42,244 bases of DNA, from assembly GCA_947626005.1 (NCBI GenBank), contig CANQQM010000009.1:1-42244 (forward strand). Direction: 5' to 3'. This DNA comes from an uncultured Clostridia bacterium. GTDB taxonomy: Bacteria > Bacillota > Clostridia > Christensenellales > Borkfalkiaceae. Of this stretch, positions 16,052-25,658 are shown in pieces (the first letter of the stretch is position 1; each line of letters begins with the position of its first letter). Below the pieces are notes generated by a model. It was not told where the DNA came from, did not search any database, and saw only the letters and a program-made list of their open reading frames with translations. The translations under genes and the position numbers were made by a program.

Positions 16052-19000
16052 TCAGTGAAAAGTTGCCGCAAATTTCAAAAATCTCGTCATTTCGACCATC
16101 GTGCGGCTGCTGTCCCCCATGCTTTCGAAGCGGATCGCGGGGACGCTCGTCATGTCGAGACGGATGCGGGCGCGGTATTTGTCCATCGCGGCGGCAAGCC
16201 GTTCGTCGGAGAGCGCCGTGAGGGCGGCGAACTCGAACGTCCCGCCCTTTTGCCCCACTTCGATCTTCTTGACGCGGAGTTTTTGGGCGTAGCTCTTCAT
16301 CACGGCGATGACGAGAAGGTTTTTTGCGGGAAGAGGGAGCGGACCGTACATCTCCTCCATCGCGGTGCACACCCGCTTGTAGTCGGCGGCGGAGCGGATC
16401 TCGGCGATCTGCTTGTAGCAGTCCATGCGTCCCGCACCCGACTCGATGTACGATTCGGGGAGGAAGGCCGTCGCCTTGATGTCGAGGTCGATGGTCTCCG
16501 TCGTCTCCCCCGTGATCTCCTCCTTGAGGATCTTGGCGTACAGCTCGTAGCCGACTTTATCCATGTGCCCGTGCTGCTCCGCGCCGAGGACGTTCCCCGC
16601 GCCGCGGATCTCGAGGTCGCGCATCGCGATGCGGAAGCCCGAACCGAGCTCGGTGAACTGCATGATCGCCTTCAGCCGCTCGGCGGCGCTGTCCGTCATG
16701 ATGCGCTCTGGCTTATAGGTGAAATAGGCGTGGGCGAGCCGCGTTCCGCGCCCCACCCGTCCGCGGAGCTGATAGAGCTGGGAGATGCCGAGACGGTCGG
16801 CGTCGATGACGATGAGAGTGTTCGCATTGGGGAGGTCGATGCCGTTCTCGATGATCGTCGTCGTGACGAGCACGTCGAATTCCCCGCGATAGAAGCCGAA
16901 CACGTTCCCCTCGAGGGCCGCACGGTCCATTCTCCCGTGCGCAAGCGTCACCCGCGCCTCGGGCACGAGGGCGCGAATTCGGGCGGCGTAGCGGTCGATG
17001 GTCTCCACGCGGTTGTAGAGGAGAAAGACCTGTCCCCCGCGGGAGATCTCGCGGACGCAGGCGTCGCGGATGAGCGTCTCCGTCTCCTCGGCAACGTAGG
17101 TCTGCACGGGAAGGCGGGCGCTCGGCGGGGTCTGGATGGTCGAAATATCGCGGATGCCCGAAAGGGAGAGGTGGAGGGTGCGCGGAATGGGCGTCGCCGT
17201 CATCGTGAGGCAGTCGACGTCCCGCTTGATGTTCTTGATCTTTTCCTTATGTTCGACGCCGAAGCGCTGTTCCTCGTCGAGGATGAGGAGCCCGAGGTCG
17301 CGGAAGCGGACGTCCTCCGAGAGAAGGCGGTGAGTGCCGATGACGAGGTCCACCTCCCCCCTTTGAAGGGCGGCAAGGGTGCTCCCCACCTCCTTTTCGG
17401 TGCGGAAGCGGTTGAGCGCCGCGACGCGCACGCCGAACTCCCCCATCCGCTCCTTGGCGGTGCGGAAGTGCTGTTCGCTTAAAACGGTGCTCGGGCACAT
17501 GAGGGCGACCTGCCGCCCCGCAAGAATGCAAAGATAGGCGGCACGGAGGGCGACTTCCGTCTTGCCGAACCCGACGTCGCCGCAGAGGAGGCGGTCCATC
17601 ACCTTATCCGAGCACATGTCCGCCTTGATCTCGGCAAAGGAGACGAGCTGGTCGGGCGTCTCCTCGTAGGGGAAGGCCGCCTCGAACTCCTCGAGCTCCT
17701 CGCGGTATTCGGGAAAGACGTACCCCTTGCGTTCGCTTCGCTCGGCGTAGAGCTGTTTTAAGTCGAACGCCATCTTGCGGAGGGAAGCGCGCACCCGCGC
17801 CTTGACCCGCTCGAATTCGCCGCCGCCGATCTTGGAGAGAGGCGGATCGTCCCCGCCCATGTACTTGGAGAGGATATCCATCTGCTCGACGGGAACGTAC
17901 AGGGTGTCGCCGTCCCGATATTCGAGCGCGACGTATTCCTTGACGCCGTCCGTCGTCTCGATCTTGCGCATGCCCGTGATCTTCCCGACGCCGTACGTCT
18001 CGTGGACGGCGTAGTCCCCCACCTCGGGCGCGACGAAGAGATCCCCCCGCCGCCGCTTGATCCTCCGCGCTTCGGCGACTTTGGGGAAGAGGTCGGAGGA
18101 GCCGATGACGGCGAGTTTGCATTCATGCAAAACAAACCCGTGCTCGAGGGCGTCGGAAAGGAGGGCGATCCCGCGGAAGCCGTCGAGCCGCGCGGGGAGC
18201 TCGGGAAGGCAGGGGAATCCCTCGTCCAAAAGGGAATCCCTCAGCTTTGCGGCGCGCTCGCCAGAGGCGCAGTAGAGAAGGACACGGTAATCGGAACTCT
18301 GCCATGCGCGGAGGTCGGTCATGAGGTCGGGCAGGGAATTCAAATACCGACGTGCGGGGGTCGAGACGAAGTTATAGATCTTCATCGGGTCGAAGAACCC
18401 GATCCGCCCCGCAAAGGTCTGCAGGGCGACCGCGCGCCGTCCCGCAAAGTCGAGCGCCTCCCGCGGGAGGTACTGCTCTTTGGAAAAGCGCATCGTCTCC
18501 CCCGCCTGAAGGAGGGCGTTCCACCGTTCGGCGTGCTCGGAATACAGCCCGTCGAGCTTGTCGCGGATGAGCTTGCATTCGTCGAAAAGAAAGACCGTAT
18601 CCCCCCCGACGAAGGTGAAGAAGTCGGTCGTCGAGGAGAGGAGAGGAAGGAGGAAGTCCGAGCGCATCCCCTCCGCCTCGAGCTGGGCGCAGATGGCGTT
18701 CATGCGCGCATAGGCCTCGGGCGTCCGTGCGGCGGAGAGCTCCTCCCGAAGGGCGGCGGAGAGTTTTTCCTCCTCCCCCTTTTCAAGGAGGACGTCGGTC
18801 GCCGCGGCGATCTCCACCTCCTTGACAATGGGATAGCGTTCGGCGGTGACCTCGTCGTAGGGCTTGATCGCCTCTACCTCGTCCCCGAAGAAATCGATGC
18901 GGACGGGGTGCTCGAGGTTGACGGGATAGACGTCGAGGATGTCCCCGCGGACGGCGAAGGCGCCCTTCCCGTCCACCGTGTAGCCGCGCGTGTAGCCCGC

Positions 19001-19444
19001 CCAGACAAGCGCCTCCGCGACCTGTCCCAAGTCGACCTCCCGCCCCACCGTAAGGTGCAGAACGGGCAGCGTTTTCGGCACGGGCTGGATGAGCGCCTCG
19101 ATGTCGGCGACGAGCACTTCCGCCCCCTTCTGCCACTCGTAGAGGGCGTTGAGGCGGCGGTAGAGGGCGTCTTTGGAGAGCGCCTTGCGGTAGGTCAGGA
19201 CTTCGTCCTTGGCGGAAAGCAGGGCACAGCGCTTCCCCGAGAGCGCGGAAATCGAACTCGCGGCACGCTGCGCCGAGAGCGCGTCCGCCGTAATATAAAC
19301 CGCCCGTCCTTCGACGAGCGCGGCGATGAGATATTTGTGGGCGTCCGAGACGCCGAACGCGGCAACGGGCACACCGTGCGAGAGGTCCCCGCCGAGGAGC
19401 GGATAATCTCCCCCCAGTTGTTCAAAAGAGAAAAAATCCTTCAT
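16052..19444 (-). CDS. mfd: transcription-repair coupling factor
   Basis: An 1130-residue DNA translocase that removes RNA polymerase stalled at lesions and recruits UvrA. N-terminal UvrB-like domains (1 to about 330) precede the RNA-polymerase-interacting region with YAVHETYGVGKITGM (about 480). The RecG-like motor follows: Walker A GDVGFGKTE (about 622-630), DEEQ box LILDEEQRFGVEHKE (about 722-736), TATPIPRTL, and the motif V-VI region LPNANTLIVIDADRLG with QLRGRVGRG. The TRCF C-terminal domain completes it. Length is slightly short of the usual 1150-1180. The ATG overlaps the pth stop codon by ATGA, so it is coupled to pth as in the classical pth-mfd order. Confidence 0.98.
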   Translation of the reverse strand: MKDFFSFEQLGGDYPLLGGDLSHGVPVAAFGVSDAHKYLIAALVEGRAVYITADALSAQRAASSISALSGKRCALLSAKDEVLTYRKALSKDALYRRLNALYEWQKGAEVLVADIEALIQPVPKTLPVLHLTVGREVDLGQVAEALVWAGYTRGYTVDGKGAFAVRGDILDVYPVNLEHPVRIDFFGDEVEAIKPYDEVTAERYPIVKEVEIAAATDVLLEKGEEEKLSAALREELSAARTPEAYARMNAICAQLEAEGMRSDFLLPLLSSTTDFFTFVGGDTVFLFDECKLIRDKLDGLYSEHAERWNALLQAGETMRFSKEQYLPREALDFAGRRAVALQTFAGRIGFFDPMKIYNFVSTPARRYLNSLPDLMTDLRAWQSSDYRVLLYCASGERAAKLRDSLLDEGFPCLPELPARLDGFRGIALLSDALEHGFVLHECKLAVIGSSDLFPKVAEARRIKRRRGDLFVAPEVGDYAVHETYGVGKITGMRKIETTDGVKEYVALEYRDGDTLYVPVEQMDILSKYMGGDDPPLSKIGGGEFERVKARVRASLRKMAFDLKQLYAERSERKGYVFPEYREELEEFEAAFPYEETPDQLVSFAEIKADMCSDKVMDRLLCGDVGFGKTEVALRAAYLCILAGRQVALMCPSTVLSEQHFRTAKERMGEFGVRVAALNRFRTEKEVGSTLAALQRGEVDLVIGTHRLLSEDVRFRDLGLLILDEEQRFGVEHKEKIKNIKRDVDCLTMTATPIPRTLHLSLSGIRDISTIQTPPSARLPVQTYVAEETETLIRDACVREISRGGQVFLLYNRVETIDRYAARIRALVPEARVTLAHGRMDRAALEGNVFGFYRGEFDVLVTTTIIENGIDLPNANTLIVIDADRLGISQLYQLRGRVGRGTRLAHAYFTYKPERIMTDSAAERLKAIMQFTELGSGFRIAMRDLEIRGAGNVLGAEQHGHMDKVGYELYAKILKEEITGETTETIDLDIKATAFLPESYIESGAGRMDCYKQIAEIRSAADYKRVCTAMEEMYGPLPLPAKNLLVIAVMKSYAQKLRVKKIEVGQKGGTFEFAALTALSDERLAAAMDKYRARIRLDMTSVPAIRFESMGDSSRTMVEMTRFLKFAATFH

Positions 19445-20004
19445 CCGTTATACTTGTTCATGACGAGGTCGAACCGCGTTCCCGAGGCGAGTGCGATCGC
19501 CGCCTCCGCGGCACGGGTACAGGCGGAAGCGAAGAGGTCGTAGTCCTCTTTTTTGATGTCGGAGAGGACGTAATCGATGAGCGGGATCTCCGTCCCTTCG
19601 TCGCGGATGCCGATGCGGATGCGGGGAAATTCGGTGATCCCCGTCTCGGCGATGACCGAGCGCATCCCGTTGTGGGTGCCGGCGCTCCCCGAAGGACGGA
19701 TGCGGACGTGCCCCTTGGGGAGGTCGTAGTCGTCGTAGATGACGACAAGTTCGGAGGGCCCGACGCGGTACTTCCGCATGAGCTGTTTCACCGCCCTTCC
19801 CGAGGCGTTCATATAGGTGAAAGGGCGGGCAACGATCACCTTCTCCCCCGCGAGATAGGCCTCCGCGACCGACGCCTCGCACTCCTTTTTCTTGAACTTG
19901 GTATGCAAAAGCGCCGCGCAGTCCCCTGCGGCAAGAAAGCCGAGATTGTGAAAGGTCTTGGCATATTTTTCTTCGGGATTGCCGAGCCCGACGATCAGAA
20001 ACAT
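19441..20004 (-). CDS. pth: peptidyl-tRNA hydrolase
   Basis: A 187-residue cytoplasmic esterase that frees tRNAs from prematurely released peptides. Seen: FLIVGLGNP, catalytic H19 in KTFHNLGF, VARPFTYMNASG, the Asp in VIYDDYDLP, and the substrate-binding Asn in GTHNGMRS. Length is normal. I chose ATG 20004 because AAAGGAGAAG lies just upstream and the protein then starts at the conserved FLIVGLGNP. It overlaps mfd by 4 nt. A terminator-like hairpin with a T run (20046-20021) lies immediately upstream of the ribosome site, with no room for a promoter between them. Transcripts must therefore read through it. Confidence 0.97.
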   Translation of the reverse strand: MFLIVGLGNPEEKYAKTFHNLGFLAAGDCAALLHTKFKKKECEASVAEAYLAGEKVIVARPFTYMNASGRAVKQLMRKYRVGPSELVVIYDDYDLPKGHVRIRPSGSAGTHNGMRSVIAETGITEFPRIRIGIRDEGTEIPLIDYVLSDIKKEDYDLFASACTRAAEAAIALASGTRFDLVMNKYNG

Positions 20005-20020
20005 CGCTTCTCCTTTTATG

Positions 20021-20046
20021 AAAAAGCCGCCGCTCATCGCGGCGGC
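20021..20046 (-). terminator. terminator-like hairpin in the pth leader
   Basis: Minus strand: an 8-bp stem GCCGCCGC / GCGGCGGC (20046-20039 and 20033-20026) followed by TTTTT at 20025-20021. It is only 16 nt from the pth ATG. It may end upstream transcription (prs and the repeats) or attenuate pth. Confidence 0.65.
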
Positions 20047-20108
20047 ATGCGCTTTTTTTGTGGATGACCTTGCCTGCCCCGTTCCCATTCTCGGCGCCTC
20101 CGTGAGGC

Positions 20109-20275
20109 GGAGCGCGCCGGTTCTTACTCAACAGCCCGATGGGCTGTGAGTGGCGCGCGCCGGGAGCGGTGGCCTCCGCTCCGGGGTTTCGGCAGTCCCT
20201 GCTGCCGAAACAGGCGGGTTTCATTGGCGGCCCACCCCCCTACCCCCCTCCGATGGAGGGGGCAAGAGTTAAGAG
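20109..20275. repeat. composite intergenic repeat, copy 1 (between pth and prs)
   Basis: Three hairpin modules in tandem. Module C (about 20113-20164) has outer arms GCGCGCC/GGCGCGC, then ACTCA/TGAGT, then CAGCCC-GAT-GGGCTG. Module B (about 20196-20222) is TTTCGGCAG / CTGCCGAAA. Module A (about 20235-20270) has C runs followed by CCCTCC-GAT-GGAGGG. Related modules recur at about 25493-25600 (reverse orientation) and 29337-29482. The minus strand of module A carries GGGGGG-TA-GGGGGG-T-GGG, a potential G-quadruplex. No credible gene lies in 20005-20603. Confidence 0.75.
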
Positions 20276-20308
20276 TAGCCCCATTCCCGATTCCTGAAAA
20301 AACAAAAA

Positions 20309-20417
20309 CCACGCTTTTTGTTTTTTCCCCAATTTGCGCCTTGGCGCTTCTTGTCTGCGAGAACAAATAGGTTTGTGGCCGAAACCCCTGAGATATGTAC
20401 CAAGCTAACCCCTCGAA
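20309..20417. repeat. 109-bp direct repeat, first copy
   Basis: Nearly identical to 20454-20563; the only difference I see is a run of four rather than five C. It contains short dyads (GCGCC-TT-GGCGC and CTTGT/ACAAA). An 11-bp hairpin TCGAATGATTT / AAATCATTCGA with a 14-nt loop follows at 20413-20448. Its left edge makes an A/T hairpin with the preceding AAAAAACAAAAA. Confidence 0.88.
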
Positions 20418-20453
20418 TGATTTGTTGCGCAAGCAAGAAATCATTCGAAAGCC

Positions 20454-20563
20454 CCACGCTTTTTGTTTTTTCCCCCAATTTGCGCCTTGGCGCTTCTTGT
20501 CTGCGAGAACAAATAGGTTTGTGGCCGAAACCCCTGAGATATGTACCAAGCTAACCCCTCGAA
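20454..20563. repeat. 110-bp direct repeat, second copy
   Basis: Second copy of the unit at 20309-20417. Its trailing 11-bp hairpin (20559-20594) is TCGAACGATTT / AAATCGTTCGA, again with a 14-nt loop but with a different loop sequence. One stem pair has changed from T-A to C-G on both sides at once. The hairpin begins about 10 nt after the prs stop codon. Confidence 0.88.
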
Positions 20564-20603
20564 CGATTTTTTGCCAAATCAAGAAATCGTTCGAAACCAG
20601 CGT

Positions 20604-21551
20604 TTAGTCGTAAATCTTGCTCATCGGCTTATCGAGGTAGACGTTTTCGATCGCCGCGGCGAAGATATCGGCCGTCGAGAGGATCTTGATCTTATCGAGC
20701 CGCTTTTCCTCGGGCAGAGGGACGGTATCGAGCATCACGAGTTCGTCGATGGGCGACGCCTCGAGCCGTTCGATCGCAGGCCCCGAGAGCACCGCATGCG
20801 TACAGCACGCCTTGATCTCCCGCGCACCCGCGTCGACGAGCGCCTTCGCACCCTGTACGATGGTCCCCGCCGTGTCGATCATGTCGTCGACGAGGAGGCA
20901 CTTCTTGTTTTCGACGTTGCCGATGATATTCATGACTTCCATCACGTTGGCGCGGGGACGGCGCTTGTCGATGATGGCCATCGGGCAGCCGAGCCGCTCC
21001 GCCACCTTTCTTGCGCGGTTGACGCTCCCGACGTCGGGCGAGACGACGATGAAGTCCCCGTCAACGCGGTCGGCGAAATAGCTGTAGAGGGTCGGGCCGC
21101 CGAGAAGATTATCGACGGGGATATTGAAGAATCCCTGGATCTGCGCCGCATGGAGATCCATCGTGAGCACGCGGTCGGCGCCCGCACTCGTCAGAAGGTC
21201 GGCGACGAGCTTTGCCGTGATCGGGTCGCGCGAGCGCGCCTTGCGGTCTTGCCGCGCATAGCCGAAATAGGGCATGACCGCCGTCACCCGTCCCGCCGAA
21301 GCGCGTTTTGCGGCGTCGATCATGATGAGAAGTTCCATCAGATTGTCGTTGACGGGGGCGCAGGTCGACTGGATGATGAAGAGATCGCGCCCGCGGACCG
21401 TCTCCGCGATGTGGACGGAGGTCTCCCCGTCCGAGAACTTCGTCACTTCGACTTCGCCGAGGCTGGTGTTCAGCTTGGAGGCGATCGCCTCCGCAAGCGG
21501 ATGGTTGGAATTCCCCGCGAACAGCTTGATTTCGTTGCCGTGTGTGATCAC
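20604..21551 (-). CDS. prs: ribose-phosphate pyrophosphokinase
   Basis: A 315-residue cytoplasmic enzyme that makes phosphoribosyl pyrophosphate from ribose 5-phosphate and ATP, for purine, pyrimidine, NAD, His and Trp synthesis. Seen: [10 protein letters not shown], the ATP-binding loop [17 protein letters not shown], the metal site [13 protein letters not shown], and the PRPP-binding loop [14 protein letters not shown]. Length is standard for class I. It starts at GTG 21551 behind GGAGGGAACGGAC. In Firmicutes prs commonly precedes pth and mfd. Here the same order is kept but a 600-bp block of repeats separates prs from pth. Confidence 0.98.
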   Translation of the reverse strand: MITHGNEIKLFAGNSNHPLAEAIASKLNTSLGEVEVTKFSDGETSVHIAETVRGRDLFIIQSTCAPVNDNLMELLIMIDAAKRASAGRVTAVMPYFGYARQDRKARSRDPITAKLVADLLTSAGADRVLTMDLHAAQIQGFFNIPVDNLLGGPTLYSYFADRVDGDFIVVSPDVGSVNRARKVAERLGCPMAIIDKRRPRANVMEVMNIIGNVENKKCLLVDDMIDTAGTIVQGAKALVDAGAREIKACCTHAVLSGPAIERLEASPIDELVMLDTVPLPEEKRLDKIKILSTADIFAAAIENVYLDKPMSKIYD

Positions 21552-21577
21552 GTCCGTTCCCTCCGTGGTGCAATCTT

Positions 21578-21606
21578 ATTGTAACCGCTTTTCCCCGATT
21601 CGTCAA
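21578..21606 (-). promoter_or_regulatory. sigma-A promoter of prs
   Basis: Minus strand: -35 TTGACG at 21606-21601, 17-nt spacer, -10 TACAAT at 21583-21578. It lies about 27 nt upstream of the GTG start. Confidence 0.83.
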
Positions 21607-21642
21607 TCGTTTCGGGGGTGTCGCCAAAAACTTTTTGCGCCG

Positions 21643-22815
<1,173 letters not shown>

Positions 22816-22842
22816 AGTATCTCCTTACGGTCCCGAGAGAAT

Positions 22843-22871
22843 ATTATACACGCCGCCCCGCCGTTCGTCAA
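22843..22871 (-). promoter_or_regulatory. sigma-A promoter of the malic enzyme gene
   Basis: Minus strand: -35 TTGACG at 22871-22866, 17-nt spacer, perfect -10 TATAAT at 22848-22843. Confidence 0.87.
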
Positions 22872-22884
22872 GCGAATCAAGGAC

Positions 22885-22911
22885 AAAAAGAGAGACCGCC
22901 TTCGGGCGGTC
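22885..22911 (-). terminator. intrinsic terminator of the GH51 gene
   Basis: Minus strand: stem GACCGCC / GGCGGTC (22911-22905 and 22900-22894) with a CGAA tetraloop, followed by TCTCTTTTT. It begins 16 nt after the stop at 22928 and overlaps the space just upstream of the malic enzyme promoter. Confidence 0.85.
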
Positions 22912-22927
22912 CCCCTCTTTCGCTCTC

Positions 22928-25282
22928 TTATTTTGTGGGAATGCGGATGGCCGTCACGCTGTAGGCGGGCGCCTCGTAGCCGAAGGTCGACTTGACGCCG
23001 AGCGTGTAGGTCTTCGGCGTGATGTCCTCCTTGTCGAGCGTGTTCTCGCCGAGGAAGCCGCACTCGCTGCCGTCGAGGACGGTGACCGTCGCCACCTTCC
23101 CCACCTTATCCGCGAGCTCGACGTTGAGCTTGATGCTCTCAAGGCCCGCATTGACGAACTTGACGATGATATCCCCCGTCGCCTCGTCGTACGTCACCGC
23201 CTGATAGACGCAGTCGACTTCGATCTCTTCGGGAAGAACGGTGACGTTGTCGAAGGAGCCGAAATCGCCGAAGACGGAGCGGAGGGAATGGGTGCCCGAA
23301 TTGCACATGAAGAGCTGCTGGACGTAGTAGTTGGTGGACCGCACGAGCTTGGTGTTCGTGACGTACATCATGTCGACGTCCCACTGGATGCCGCTCGGAG
23401 CCGTCTTGCCGTAGACGGCGAACATGGGCGCATATGCCGCGAGTTCGACGATGTCGCCGTTGCGCTCGAGCCCCGTCATGTATGCCGCCTCGGAGAGCGC
23501 CGTGACCCACGTGTTGCGCTTTGCCGTGAGCTGTACGGTCGTCTCGTAGTAGCGCGTCGCATTGTTGGCGGAATATTCGCCGACGAATACCTTGTAGCGG
23601 TCTGCCATCTCACGGCTGTACTGGTCGTAGATGCAGGTCTCGGGGGTGGCGTAGTGGAAGAAGTCCGCATGCCCCATATAGTAGTGATGGTCGACGATGC
23701 CGTAGTCGGAGACGCGCTTCACGGAGCTACCGCTCTTGCCGACGAAGGAGGTCGCCGCCTTGTTCGCCACGTTTGCGCTGTTCGGCGCGTATTGGCAATC
23801 GGCGAAGGACATGCCGTTCCCGACGATGAACTGAATATCGCCGTAGAGGGCGGCGTTTTCCTTCTTGGCGTCCTGAAGGGCGTCGACGAACCGGCCGTAG
23901 TCGGTGTAATAGACCGTCCCGAACTGTTCGTTGCCGATCCCGATGTACTTGACGCCGAAGGGCTCGGCGTGCCCCATGTTCACACGGAGCTGCGCCCATT
24001 CCTTCTCGTGCGCGTCGGAGGAGGTGACGCTGCCGTTCGCAAAGGCGATGAGGTCGAACGCGTCCTGAATGTAGTCCTCGACGTACTTGCCGTGACGGCC
24101 GTACATCGCCGTTCCGCGGGCAGACGCGCTTGCCGCGCCGCCTTGGTCGGAAAGACCGCAGTTGAGGATGGGAACGGGGCTTGCGCCGATCGTGTCGCAG
24201 AGGACGAAGTAATCGTAGAACCCGAGGCCGTAATCCATGTTGTAGCCCCAGAGGTCGTAGTTGTTGGTGCGGGTCGCCCATTCGCCGTAGGTCGTCGTCT
24301 CGGTGACGTTGCCGTTCTCGGAGACCTTATAGGTGAATGCGGGAATGGTGTCGTCCCCCGCCTCGGGACCGTTCACGACCGCGCCGACCGAATTCTTCCA
24401 GTCGTACACTTCGACGCATTGGCCGTCGGCGTCTTTATTCGCATTGTCGCCCTCGATGATGCAGCCGCCGGGGAAACGGAGGAACTTGGGCCCCATCTCC
24501 TTGATCGCGTCGAAGATGTAGTTCTTGATGCCGGCCGTCGAGTTTCTCGTCTCGAGCGCGACGGCGTCGACATAGTACTTCCCGGGTGCGGAGAAGGTGA
24601 TCTGCAAGGAGACGTTCGAATTCGACCCCTCCGAGGCCCCGATGAGCGCCTTATACTTGATCCATTCGTTGCCCTCGGGGAGGGAGAAGCTCGTGCTTGC
24701 AAGCTCCTTCCCGTCCGAGACGACGGCGACCGTCATCGTCGCGGCGCCCTCGGGGGCCTTTGCGAAGAGGGAAAGGTCGAACTTCTCCCCCGCCGAGACC
24801 GCCATCGGAATGAACTCGTAGCCCTTGTTCGTAATGCCGCCGTTTGCCGCCGTCACCGTGACCGCGGCGTAGTTCGGGTTGACGTTGGCGGAATAGGCCT
24901 CCGCGTCCGTCTTGGTGTGACGGTAGACGGCGTGATCGGCAAAGATGCCGTCTGTGTTCTCGACGGCAAGCGTCGCCCCCGTCAAGGCCGCCCAGCGGTC
25001 GCCGCGGCGGTCCTGCCCGTTGTCGCTGAGCGATTCGAAGTTGCCGTTGGCGACAAGGTTGTCGTCGAGCGCGTACGAGGCGTAGTTGATGTCCTCGAGG
25101 AAGGCGCCGAAGAGAAGGTCGGAAATGTCGAGCGCATCCGAGATCGCCCCCGCCTTCACGACGACGTCGGGCGTGGAGAAAGCGTCTCCGCTCACATCCG
25201 CCGTGGGGCCGCAGCCCGCCGTTCCCGCAAGGAGCACACAGGAGACGGCGCCCGCAAGGCACGCAGTCAAAAGTTTTTTCAT
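22928..25282 (-). CDS. secreted GH51-type alpha-L-arabinofuranosidase lipoprotein
   Basis: A 784-residue lipoprotein that probably trims arabinose side chains from plant arabinoxylan or arabinan outside the cell. The signal peptide ends in lipobox LAGTAGC, with C24 lipidated. After the N-terminal FGAFLEDINYA block, residues about 70-245 form a beta-rich carbohydrate-binding insert. The GH51 barrel follows, with PKFLRFPGGC (about 265-274), the acid/base E452 in GIGNEQFG, and the nucleophile E569 in VFVGEYSAN. A C-terminal beta domain ends the protein. The insert makes it longer than intracellular GH51 enzymes (about 500 residues). It has its own promoter and terminator. Other GH51 specificities, such as endoglucanase, are less likely but not excluded. 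Confidence 0.9.
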   Translation of the reverse strand: MKKLLTACLAGAVSCVLLAGTAGCGPTADVSGDAFSTPDVVVKAGAISDALDISDLLFGAFLEDINYASYALDDNLVANGNFESLSDNGQDRRGDRWAALTGATLAVENTDGIFADHAVYRHTKTDAEAYSANVNPNYAAVTVTAANGGITNKGYEFIPMAVSAGEKFDLSLFAKAPEGAATMTVAVVSDGKELASTSFSLPEGNEWIKYKALIGASEGSNSNVSLQITFSAPGKYYVDAVALETRNSTAGIKNYIFDAIKEMGPKFLRFPGGCIIEGDNANKDADGQCVEVYDWKNSVGAVVNGPEAGDDTIPAFTYKVSENGNVTETTTYGEWATRTNNYDLWGYNMDYGLGFYDYFVLCDTIGASPVPILNCGLSDQGGAASASARGTAMYGRHGKYVEDYIQDAFDLIAFANGSVTSSDAHEKEWAQLRVNMGHAEPFGVKYIGIGNEQFGTVYYTDYGRFVDALQDAKKENAALYGDIQFIVGNGMSFADCQYAPNSANVANKAATSFVGKSGSSVKRVSDYGIVDHHYYMGHADFFHYATPETCIYDQYSREMADRYKVFVGEYSANNATRYYETTVQLTAKRNTWVTALSEAAYMTGLERNGDIVELAAYAPMFAVYGKTAPSGIQWDVDMMYVTNTKLVRSTNYYVQQLFMCNSGTHSLRSVFGDFGSFDNVTVLPEEIEVDCVYQAVTYDEATGDIIVKFVNAGLESIKLNVELADKVGKVATVTVLDGSECGFLGENTLDKEDITPKTYTLGVKSTFGYEAPAYSVTAIRIPTK

Positions 25283-25312
25283 GATGATCCCCCCTGATTG
25301 GTTGTTGAAAGC

Positions 25313-25341
25313 ATTATATCACAAATTCTTCCCGATGACAA
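25313..25341 (-). promoter_or_regulatory. sigma-A promoter of the GH51 gene
   Basis: Minus strand: -35 TTGTCA at 25341-25336, 17-nt spacer, perfect -10 TATAAT at 25318-25313. The ribosome site is GGGGGGATCATC before ATG 25282. I see nothing else in 25342-25480 apart from AT-rich sequence. Confidence 0.83.
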
Positions 25342-25492
25342 GATTTTTGCACAAATTTTTCCGTATTTCTATGAGGTCGTATGCTGATACGTCATAATCA
25401 TTCCGATACGTCGATTTTGATATGTCACCCTGCCCGCCCGCGGCTTCCAATAACGTCATACTGAGCCGTTGCCCCGCCCTCTCTCTTCCTCT

Positions 25493-25600
25493 TGCCCAGC
25501 CCGCCCTCTCTCTTCCTCTTGCCCCCTCCGTCGGAGGGGGGTAGGGGGGTGGGCCGCCTTATTAGAACCCGCCCGTTTCGGCAGCAGGAACTGCCGCAGT
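25493..25600. repeat. composite intergenic repeat, copy 2 (inverted relative to copy 1)
   Basis: Module A (CTCTTGCCCCCTCC-GTC-GGAGGGGGG with a following GGGGGG run and GTGGG) is joined by about 25 nt, partly shared with copy 1, to an imperfect module B (GTTTCGGCAGCAGG then ACTGCC). The order matches the reverse complement of copy 1 at 20196-20275. Module C is absent. Just before it, a 20-odd nt stretch (CCCGCCCTCTCTCTTCCTCTTGC) occurs twice in tandem at about 25472-25520. Confidence 0.75.
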
Positions 25601-25608
25601 TTCTGCAC

Positions 25609-25647
25609 CGCAAAGAAGCGCCGCAGAGACTGCGGCGCTTCTTTGCG
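25609..25647 (-). terminator. perfect 18-bp hairpin after the Hint-peptidase gene
   Basis: CGCAAAGAAGCGCCGCAG (25609-25626) pairs fully with 25630-25647 around loop AGA. On the minus strand the GC core is followed by TTCTTT, so it works as a terminator for the gene ending at 25659. The symmetry would let it act in both directions. Confidence 0.75.
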
Positions 25648-25658
25648 ATATCGCCCCA

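Noticed and set aside
20124-20582. Minus-strand frame of 152 codons with a repeated WYISQGFRPQTYLF-like segment
   Set aside because: The repetition comes from the 110-bp DNA repeat. It lacks a ribosome site and codon structure, and its stems and G runs explain the sequence.
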